DNA of 11,562 bases, taken from Conidiobolus incongruus B7586. Taxonomy: Eukaryota > Entomophthoromycota > Entomophthoromycetes > Entomophthorales > Conidiobolaceae. Of this stretch, positions 1 through 8,300 are shown piece by piece. Each line of letters begins with the position of its first letter. The stretch's first letter is position 1. The stretch is from the NCBI GenBank assembly GCA_000697335.1, contig JNEM01016788.1:1-11562 (forward strand), read 5' to 3'. The notes under the pieces were generated by a model. It saw nothing but the letters and a program-made list of their open reading frames with translations. It did no database searches and was not told the DNA's origin. The position numbers were made by a program, and so were the translations under genes.

Positions 1-1813
1 CACAAGTTGATTTATTTTTTTATAAAGTTAATTAATTTATAGGTGAGTTTTTTTAAAGAGGGATTTAGGTATAATAATACTAATAAAAAGAATTTAATAT
101 ATTTATAAAATATTATATAAAATAATAATAAAGAGAGAAAAAAGATATGGTTATATATTGTTAAATATATCCCTTTATCTCAAAAACTTATAAATTTTTA
201 ACTTATTTTAATTAAATATTAAAGTTTAATATTTTTGCTAATAGCTTACTAAATATATTTATTTATTATTAAATAATATATTTTAATTATATATAATATT
301 TTTATTTAGTTTAACATAATATAATGTTGTTTTAGTTATTAATTAAAGTATATATATTTTTGATTATATGACTCATTTTATCTAATTAATATATAAGAAC
401 AAAGTTATTAATATGAATATTTAAACAAAGTTTAAACTTAGTAAAAATTAACCTTTAATATATTATGTTTTATATTAGGTAATATTATTATACTAAAAGA
501 TAAATATAGTTTCAATTTTAAAAAATATTATAAAATACAAAAAATTATAAGAATTAATAGAAAAAACCTTTTTAGTTAAATAATTTGATATTATTTATAT
601 AGTTAATTTAACTTTAAAAGTATAAAATATTTATGTAAATAATAATTAATACAAAATTATAGAAATATATATAAGAATTTTAAAAACTAATCTATTAATA
701 ATATTATTATAAAATTAAATAATATTAATAATTATAAATATCGGAGGAAATAGACTTTTAAAGCTTAAATAGAGAATTACCAGTGATAAACAATAAATTA
801 CCACAAAGTTAAGGGAAATTATGGGGGGCTTAATAAATTAGGTAAAAATAGCTTATAATAAATCAAGTTCTTTAATTAAAGTAAATATCTTATATTTATC
901 ATAATTTAATATTTTAATAAATGTTATAAAAAATACTTAGAGACTAGATACTTTAAAAAATAAAGATAAAAAGGTATGTTTATTAATTAGTTTATGATAA
1001 TCTTATATTAGCTTCAGTTGTTGAGTTTAAATGGCTATAAATAACTTCAGACAGAAAATGATAAGTTGAATTGGTTCATAAAATAAGGAACTTCCAATGT
1101 GACTTCTTGGATTAGTACAATAGCTAGAGTTTCTTGAATGATGGACAAGATTATTCTCTATCAATATTTAATTAATTGAAATTAAAATATAATATATATA
1201 AGATTATAATAATTTATATTAATCATAGTAATTCAAATTATTATTGAGATTAAAATTAAATAAGATCATAAAATTTCATAATTTAATTATATTTAATAGT
1301 TTAGTTATATATTTAATAATATTTAAGTTGATTGAATATTTATTAAATATACTTATTCATTTTCATATGTATTTCTTTATAAAATAGACTAAATAATTAA
1401 CTAATAAATATTTAATAATATTATAATAGTATAAAATATTCAGCCTCTATAATATAAAAACTGTATATTATTGATATTTAGAAACATTAAAACTTTAAAT
1501 TTTCTTGCTTATTAAAATGAAATTTAATTTATAGATATATTTTTGATAAATATTTTCTCGTATTAATCCATTTTGCTATTATCGTAATATACAATAAATT
1601 ACAGCTTCTTTATTATTGGTAATTAAAGTTTTTTAGTAAGTATTAATAAAAATGAAATATATTAACCTTAATAAAATATCTTAGAACAAATTTTTTAAAT
1701 GTAAAAATAGATAATTATAATAAATTTTTTGGAATAAATTATACATATAATATATATTAATTAATTTATCATATTTATATTATATTAATTATTAAAAATA
1801 TAAATTTTAATAT
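1..1813. other. AT-rich intergenic DNA, no gene seen
   Basis: Almost entirely A and T, with dense stop codons in all frames. The patch at about 770-1170 is somewhat richer in G and C, with an open minus-strand stretch of 46 codons (1030-1167), which I cannot assign to any family. No tRNA, splice-linked exons or tandem array were found. Confidence 0.7.
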
Positions 1814-1814
1814 T

Positions 1815-1839
1815 GACATTGACTCGGAAGTCAAGTGTC
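1815..1839 (+). promoter_or_regulatory. Inverted repeat at the left end of the LTR, with TGACTC core
   Basis: GACA-TTGACT-CGGA-AGTCAA-G-TGTC pairs over ten bases per arm with a 4-base loop and one bulged base. TGACTC is the core of the binding site of Gcn4/CPC1-type bZIP activators in fungi. It could be an upstream activating site of the LTR promoter; this role is inferred. Confidence 0.35.
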
Positions 1840-1890
1840 CAATAACTTTGAAGTAAATAGTTGTCTTCTGTGACAGCTCCTGTTTGGTGA

Positions 1891-1897
1891 TATAAAA
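1891..1897 (+). promoter_or_regulatory. TATA box inside the probable LTR
   Basis: TATAAAA followed by GGGG. In LTR retrotransposons the TATA box sits near the U3/R border and drives the element's RNA, so the LTR's U3 would be short (about 100 bp). Confidence 0.5.
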
Positions 1898-2145
1898 GGG
1901 GAAATTTATTGTTTAACCAGTATTATTGGGCTGTACCCAAGGAAGAGGACCGACGTGACAACTGGGTTGTAGTCGGCATATTTACGGTTTGTTTGACGTG
2001 TCTTCCCAGCGTAAGAGCCGCACGTCGGATGGAACAATTGATTGCATTGCTCGGGTGTATTTTGTGGTCACGTTGCAGTGGATCTGCAACAAGGTTTCGA
2101 ATGAATTGAATTGTAAAGGACGAACTGGTCCTCCGGCCCGTGACA

Positions 2146-4179
2146 ATATTATTTCATTTTATATAAAGTTTATTTATTTAATAAATTTTTATAAAGTTAT
2201 GAGATATAATATTTTACTTATATTAGATTTCATTTTAAAATTTAAGAGCAAATATATATTTCACTTAATATAAGCAGTTAGTTTGAAAAACTTGAATTTG
2301 AAAATTATAAATCAGATTTTTAACTAGATATAATAAATATAATTTAATTAATTGATTTTTCTATTTTTATAATATACTAATGAATTTTTAGAAAAAACTT
2401 GCAAATATTGTAAATAATAATAAATAATAAAAAGTATTAAAAATGATAATAGTAATATATTAATCACAAATATATAATAATTTAAAAAAATTGATTTTTT
2501 AAAAATATATTTTGTTAAAAAAAATAATATAAATTAATATAAATATAATATATTAGTTAGAATTTAATTTAAAAAATTTATAAATACATATATATATATA
2601 TAGCTATATTTGAAATTTATTTTAATTATTATAATATTAAAATTTAAAAATTTAAGAATAATTTAAATAATATACGAAATCAGTATTAAATATTAAAAAA
2701 TTATATTCATATATCATTAGTTTAAGAAAAGATTATCAAATTATAATATATTAATATTTTAAAATTAAGTTTATTCTATTATTAAGTTAATAATCAAATA
2801 ATTAATTAACAAATATAGAGTCTGTTATACTAAATAATAATTAATATAGAATAATGATATTATTTACTCAATCATTAAATATAGTTATAAAATATAAAAA
2901 TATTAAATTTAGATTTTTAAATTAAATATTTGAGCAATTAAATAAGTTGAATAGTATTAATATTCATGATAATAAAATGGTTAAAGAAAGGATTGCCTTA
3001 TGTTTTTAAGACCCAGTAGTCTAACATATTTTTAATATTTTTAAATTGAGATATATTATTTCAAAAAAGACTTTATTACAAAAGAATCTTTGCATTTAAG
3101 CTATTTTCACAAATTTATATTATTCAAAAGTATGATATTTCATTAATCACAAAACGATCCTGCATTGTGATTTAAATATTAAATAACTAAAATATTAAAG
3201 AATATATAAGATTAAATAGGACATAAATAGTATTTATATTTACTTGACATTGGATATTTTTAAAGATTTAAAATTCATTCAGAATATACGTTGAGAAATT
3301 TGTAAGGTAATAGAAATATTGTATTAATAAAATCAATCTGAGTATAATGTTATAATATATTAATTTTACTTTTATTGATTATTCATTGCTGTTTTCATTA
3401 TAAAGTGAGATATTATCATTTTACCTTAAAATAAATAGGATAATAGAATATAGAATATAGAATAATAAATCTAAAGATTTGATTACGATGATGTAATATA
3501 TATTATCAGATGATAGTCTAGCTTTATTTAACGTTTCAAAAAAGTTTCAAGTGAAAAGTATTTTTTAATATTAATTCAACCTCTATTAGTAATTATTGAA
3601 AAAATTATATATATTATCATAGTTTATATATCAGATAACTGAAAAAATAAAATTTTCAAGTTAATATGTGAAATATATGGTGATATTGATTGAAAAATAT
3701 CCATATTCAATATGATTAATGAATTCATTATAAATAATTAAATAATAAAAATGTAAAATCCAAATTAACATTAGTTTTAATTTTGGTAAATTACCAAATA
3801 ATATAAAATATGATTCAAAAATAATTGAAAATTCTATATTATGTATTATCTAAAAGAAAGTTTAAATATTATTAATTAGACTGTAATAATCAATACAAAA
3901 TAATTTGAAATGGTTGACATAAAGCAAAAAAAGAGAAAATTACAGTGTTCAAGGTATTTAATAAGATTTTGATTTAGATTAATAAGGTATTGAAATCATA
4001 TAGATTAGAATAATGTAAATCAATATATATTAGATGTATTCGATAAAGCATAGATATAGTGATTCTTATTACTTCGGGAATAGTATAGTGTATTTTTTGA
4101 AACTCAACTCGATTTCAGTTAATTATAAGTAGTAGAAGATTCTAATAATTTATTCGGTTTTTGAGCTAATAAATAATTT
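2146..4179. other. AT-rich intergenic DNA, no gene seen
   Basis: No supported coding or RNA feature. It holds simple sequence such as an AT run at 2588-2602, three copies of ATAGAAT at 3443-3463, and a few short palindromes. From about 3.9 kb the GC content begins to rise toward the possible coding relic. Confidence 0.7.
3443..3463 (+). repeat. Short tandem repeat, 3 x ATAGAAT
   Basis: Three exact copies of a 7-base unit. It is a small microsatellite-like repeat of no evident function. Confidence 0.7.
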
Positions 4180-4720
4180 TAATTAATAATAATTGAGTAA
4201 ATAGCATACTTGATTTCAATGACACGGATTGGGCATAATGTTTCAGAAGTGTAAGAGGATGCTCTTTGGCCACCTTTAATAGTGTGTAATTTGTATATGA
4301 TACTCAAAGAATTTTACCAGAAATTTTTAAATTTTTTTAGTTGGTTAAGTATGAGTAGTGATTAATAGTAAGGTGAATACCGTTGTTGTTGAGGCTTAGT
4401 TGAGGAATTGATTCGACAGGCGCTATTCAAAAGAAAAATTAAGTGATCAAGAATATAACAAGGAAAATGTTCAAAAACGATTTCAAAATGTGATATGAGA
4501 ATAACAGAAAAGCAGACATAAATGATTCAAAAATTCCAGTTATTGACTTTTTAATCAAAATGTGCCAAATATATTCAAGAGAAAAAATTCGATTACTTTG
4601 AAGTTGGCTTTATATATCATAATTCCTTTTTTGTCCATGTTATCCAACAACAAGGGGTTATTATCTTGCAAATGAACTGAATTATCCAAAAAACACTCAT
4701 TAATTAATTTTGATAAAAAT
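4180..4720 (-). pseudogene. Possible decayed coding sequence of unknown identity
   Basis: GC content rises here compared with the surrounding intergenic DNA. On the minus strand there are open stretches of about 44 codons (4182-4313) and 54 codons (4558-4719) with protein-like composition, for example TIKGGQRASSYTSETL in the first and SVHLQDNNPLLLDNMDKKG in the second. They do not lie in one continuous frame. I do not recognise a family; it could be a worn transposable element or a lost host gene. Stretches of this length also occur by chance at this composition. Confidence 0.3.
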
Positions 4721-4947
4721 CATATTTGAGAAAGTTTCATATCCAGAATGATGAAATTTGTTGTAAATATTTCATTTAAATACAATTAGTCGATCTAAGT
4801 GGTATAAACTTTTATAATCCTGAAATCATTTTTATTTTAATAAAATTGCTATTTTATAGATTTTTTATTTGTCCAAATAGTTCATTTAATTAATAAATCA
4901 AAATATCATTTAATAGATATTGTAAAAAATTATGCTTGACTATATTA

Positions 4948-4953
4948 TTTATT
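4948..4953 (-). terminator. Candidate polyadenylation signal AATAAA for the CPSF73 gene
   Basis: An AATAAA hexamer on the minus strand about 45 nt past the TAG stop. The position is right for a short fungal 3' UTR, but AATAAA-like words are expected often in DNA this AT-rich, so the call is weak. Confidence 0.35.
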
Positions 4954-4996
4954 ATATAATTTCAATATAATTCACTAAAATTAAATTGGTTTAAAT

Positions 4997-7900
4997 CTAA
5001 TTATTTCTAATTACGTTCTTAACCATTTGTAAAATTTTTCCAACTTTAGTCTCAAATTCTAATTTTTCTAATTCTTCAGAAGATAAATTAAGCTTGGCTT
5101 CTTCTGCTTCGTCCGTAGCATTGTTGGGCTGAAGGTGGCCGTTGTTGGTTGTATTGGTGTTTGGAAGAGTGTCAGTATTGTTTTCAGTGGAATCTTGGTG
5201 TTTAGGGTTGGTTGGTGATTCACTATTGTTTTTGGAATATTTGGATGATTCATCAGAATTTAAGATTTCAAAAGTTTCGCAATCCACTGTCAAAGTGTGG
5301 CCGATAGGATGACCAATGATAACACAATTGGGTTGAGAGTCGTCGACGTAAACTTGGTCAAAGTATCCCTTCATGAATCTGATCACCGTTTGTTGAATAC
5401 TTTCTGTGTCAAGTGATTTGGGGCCTGATTGGCGGTGGGTCACTTCATGCATTTGGGGTTCTTTGTTTTCTTCCGAATCAACCTGATCAGTAGCTTTTTC
5501 ATCATTTTCGTTTTTATCGGGTTGCTGACAATTTTCAGAATCATGATCGTGCGAATGTTCAGATTTGGTCATTTTCACTGAAGAGGGGGAAGGTGTGACA
5601 CTGATACTCATAATGACACCAACTACGGAATCAGAAATCATGTCATTCTCCATACTGCCCTCCCACTCTAAAACGAGTTCGTGAGTGTCGGTAGCGTCCC
5701 AAACCGTGACAGCACCCATTACGGTAATGCCTGTTGCGTAGAGTTGACTAGCTGAGATATCTTCCGCCTCGTCGGTATCTCCATTCTCCTTGGTATCGAC
5801 CTTGAGGGGTGGAGTGAGACAGCTAGCACCGAACACTTTTTGTAACGTAGTTTCCAACAACGAAAAGTTGGCGTAAAAAGGCACATTCAACCTCTGAACG
5901 AGGACGGAGTGGGGCAATCCCGTCAACTCTTGAAGTTCTTCAGCATCCATGATCTGGTACTGGAAATCTTTGCCAACTACTACACCTTCGACGATTTGAC
6001 CGTCAGTTGGTGGCTCTTTTGCTAATTCCCCTACCATTTTGGCTACTTTGTCACCCCTAAAATATAGTTTCACGGTTTCAGTGTTTTTGGGGGTGAATAT
6101 GCGACAATGATGCTTCTTGGAGTTGGCATATTGTTTGGGATTTTTTGCTTCTTGTGTGGGATCGATGTATTTATCGCGAAGGGCGTAGTATAATCTGGAC
6201 ATGTTATTAGCTTCACCATGAACTAGAATCTATAAACTATATCAATAACATATTTGGCAAAAAAATATAAATAACTATTACAAGATTAGGAGGTTTTACT
6301 AAATCAATGAATTCTACATTTTGAGCATAGTCGACGTGAGCTGAAAATGAAATATAGTCAACTGACATTCTTAAGGGTAATTTGGCTCCAGATAGAGAAA
6401 TGATTTCATCGGGTTCTGTTAAAATATGCTAGAATGAGGATTTAGTAAATGGTTAAAGGGTTAATCAAATGGTTTACTTTAGCTAAAGTTCCTTCCACAC
6501 AGTAACCACAAATGAGGACACCATTGCGTTTGTCAATACACCATCTTTCAAATAATTCTCTGGATAATCCGTTCTATTATGTATCATAACATTTGATTAA
6601 TATAGAAATGAATGTTGGTATCATATTAATTACCTGAAGCATACCAGGACTAGCGACCATTACACAGGGTCCAGCATCATCAAACATTTCGACATTTCTC
6701 AAATTTGAAATGTGTTTGAAAATAAATGGGTTGGAAATAGAAAACTGTAATTTAATGTGCTGATTCATCATATTAATATAGGTTTGGTACACTGCCATAC
6801 ATTTCTTTGCGAGGGAACTAGCGAAATAGATGGGGATGGATTGGAGTTCAGGGTGAGCTTGCCAATATTCGTCTAGAATTAAAAGAAGTTCTTGAGCTCG
6901 TCCTAGTGCGAATACTGGAATTAGACAACGGCCACCTCGTTGGACGATGTTATGAACTTGACCTAATAGTTGGATAGTTAGTAAAGTATTAGAAAATTGG
7001 ACGGGGATTCGTTACTTGTAAAACGAGATTCTCTCTCTAGTCTTGGTTCGTGAGTTTGGACACCATATGTCGACTCGGTAATCAACACTTGGGGCACTAC
7101 ATTGGGAGGACGTTCTGCAGCCATCAAGTGACGATCTTCTTCTCTGGAATAGTCACCAGTATACAATACCTAAATCCCCTATTCAATAAAGATTTCAACT
7201 TGGTCACATACAAACTTACCTTGACACCTGCAATCTCTATCAAAAACATAGCAGCACCCAAAACATGGCCAGCGTTATAGGAAGTGAAACGAATACCGTC
7301 CACTTCAACTTCCTGGTGATAGTCTACAGGTTGAATTTTATCGTAACTTCTTAATAGATCTTGTTCGTCATATAATACTTCGTCGACGTAAGCATTGCTG
7401 ATATTATGTTAATAGTTTTAAGGTTAAAAGAATTTTGAAATTACCTCACTCTGACATAATCACTCAAGAACCACTTGTAAATAGCTTTAGTAGGATGAGT
7501 CATATATACAGGACCTTTATAAGTTGTCTAATTATTATTATTATTATGAAATGAATAATTTAGTGATAAATAATTTTGGTGATATTACTTTTTCCATAAA
7601 ATAAGGTAAACTTGCAGCATGATCCAAATGAAAACTAGAATAATAAACAAAATTAAAAATTGAATTTAAAATGAAATTTAGGTTTATTAAATATTGTATA
7701 TTAAAAAAAATTATAAAAATTATAAAAATAAAATCTAAAATATAAAAATTCAATTAGCAGAATTGAGGAAGGAGTACTTACTGTGAAATTAAAACTACAT
7801 CAATTTCCGTTGGGTCAATTTCGTCAAAGTATGGCAAAGCCGCTAATCCTGTATGTCCGGGGTGAATACCTGCATCCAACTATTTCATGCCTAAATTAAC

Positions 7901-8107
7901 TCTTCTAAAAACTCTAATTATAAAATTATTTACCATCACAGTTTTCCCTTTAAAACGCAAAATAATACATGAGCGGCCGACTTCGTTACCGGCGCCAAGT
8001 GGAGTGATTTCCATAAGGTCCTCCTCTTCACCCTCGCCGATAACGTATTCGGCTTTTCTTTTTAATTGATTGTTGAATTGAATGTGAATATCGTCAAATA
8101 CATTCAT
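4997..8107 (-). CDS. YSH1: CPSF73/Ysh1 pre-mRNA 3'-end processing endonuclease, 10 exons, 845 aa
   Basis: Zinc endonuclease that cuts pre-mRNA before polyadenylation, in the nuclear cleavage and polyadenylation factor. Exons by homology and splice sites: 8107-7934, 7879-7782, 7634-7589, 7527-7445, 7397-7220, 7169-7016, 6962-6634, 6573-6478, 6428-6282, 6229-4997 (stop TAG). Spliced length is 2538 bp, in frame throughout. The metallo-beta-lactamase part has [14 protein letters not shown] (residues 34-47), HFHLDH (91-96), GHVLG (His178) and TGD (Asp199). The beta-CASP part has ESTYG (Glu225), SFSAHVDY (His417) and LVHGE (His439). Spacing of these matches human CPSF73, so it should be active. The C-terminal domain follows from about residue 475. 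The ATG at 8107 has A at -3; the frame is open further upstream but without an ATG. It is longer than human (684) and yeast (779) proteins, mostly through low-complexity C-terminal segments. The family is certain; exon ends are inferred without transcripts. Confidence 0.96.
5108..5257 (-). other. Low-complexity Asn/Thr/Ser-rich segment of CPSF73 (residues about 760-809)
   Basis: Within the last exon, the stretch before the C-terminal helix is rich in N, T, S, P and Q (for example [14 protein letters not shown]) and has no counterpart in human CPSF73 that I can recall. A second linker of similar kind, acidic and rich in E, D, N and K, spans residues about 666-704, just after HSHDHD at 660-665 (5557-5540). 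The frame stays open through both, so they are part of the protein, probably as disordered spacers. Confidence 0.75.
6963..7015 (-). other. Intron 6 of the CPSF73 gene with TACTAAC branch site
   Basis: A 53-bp phase-1 intron, donor GTAACG, acceptor TTAG. TACTAAC lies at 6983-6977 on the minus strand, with the branch adenosine at 6978, about 15 nt before the intron end. This is the yeast-type optimal branch sequence. Intron 8 carries the close variant TTACTAAAT, and intron 3 carries CACTAAAT. Confidence 0.9.
7635..7781 (-). other. Intron 2 of the CPSF73 gene, unusually long (147 bp)
   Basis: The donor is GTAAGT and the acceptor CTAG. It splits the codon of the first histidine of HFHLDH (CA before, T after; phase 2). 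The other eight introns are 47-61 bp. An internal TTTTAG at 7740-7735 would make a 47-bp intron, but using it would read into a stop within the remaining AT-rich 100 bp, so the distal acceptor is the one that keeps the protein intact. Confidence 0.9.
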
Positions 8108-8300
8108 TGTAACACAATTGAAATTTTTAGAAATTTTAAGCCCTTGATTCCTTCCAATATATAAATATATATACAAGAACAAAAGTATTATGGGATGAAT
8201 TTCATATTATAAGATTCTGTTACTGTTTTTATAAATACAGATACACTTTAATAAATGATTTAATATAATTAAATTTTTTATTCAATTGATCTACAGCAAA
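8108..8300 (-). promoter_or_regulatory. Upstream region of the CPSF73 gene with possible TATA-like sites
   Basis: The start codon is preceded by ACA, with A at -3, a favourable eukaryotic context. TATAAAAA lies on the minus strand at 8233-8226, about 120 nt upstream of the ATG, and a TATATATA-like tract spans 8154-8175. In DNA of this composition neither is distinctive. No GC-rich activator site is evident. Confidence 0.25.

Larger units (their letters stand above)
1814..2145 (+). mobile_element. Probable solo LTR of a retrotransposon (332 bp)
   Basis: A GC-richer block set abruptly in AT-rich DNA. It opens with TGACATTGACTCGG and closes with GGCCCGTGACA, giving the canonical TG...CA ends. 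ATAT stands directly on both sides (1810-1813 and 2146-2149), a possible 4-bp target duplication, although such a word is common here. An internal TATAAAA with a GGGG run follows 77 bp from the left end, as expected of an LTR promoter. There is no gag or pol sequence beside it and no second copy in the window, so it is most simply a solo LTR left by recombination. Strand follows the TATA box. The sharp edges and preserved ends suggest it is not very old. Ty3-type versus Ty1-type cannot be told from the LTR alone. TGACA also occurs as a direct repeat at the two ends, so slightly different borders are possible. Confidence 0.6.
6230..7933 (-). other. Remaining small introns 1, 3, 4, 5, 7, 8, 9 of the CPSF73 gene
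   Basis: Intron 1 is 7933-7880 (54 bp), intron 3 is 7588-7528 (61), intron 4 is 7444-7398 (47), intron 5 is 7219-7170 (50), intron 7 is 6633-6574 (60), intron 8 is 6477-6429 (49), and intron 9 is 6281-6230 (52). All start GTAA and end AG. Introns 1, 3, 5, 7, 8 and 9 are phase 0; intron 4 is phase 2. Each junction was set by continuity with the conserved protein, for example GKTVM/LDAGIHP across intron 1 and PPNL/ILVHGE across intron 9. Confidence 0.9.

Noticed and set aside
1909-2273. Two overlapping forward open frames of 66 and 94 codons in and beyond the probable LTR.
   Set aside because: They lack an ATG start at the reported ends, show no known domain, and fall in an LTR-like block whose higher GC lowers stop density.
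3717-3798. Palindromes TAATGAATTCATTA (3717-3730) and TTTGGTAAATTACCAAA (3782-3798).
   Set aside because: Short, unrelated to each other, and within chance expectation for AT-rich DNA; no terminal repeats or gene nearby.
5068-5253. Open frame of 61 codons in another frame within the last CPSF73 exon.
   Set aside because: It is a shadow of the real gene in a low-complexity segment.
7050-7280. Forward open frame of 76 codons across exons 5 and 6 of CPSF73.
   Set aside because: It is antisense to conserved exons, crosses an intron and has no domain.
8108-8182. N-terminal extension of CPSF73 by 25 residues, since the frame stays open upstream of the ATG at 8107.
   Set aside because: The upstream stretch has no ATG (it would have to start at TTG), is AT-rich and does not resemble CPSF73 N-termini. 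The ATG at 8107 has a good context.
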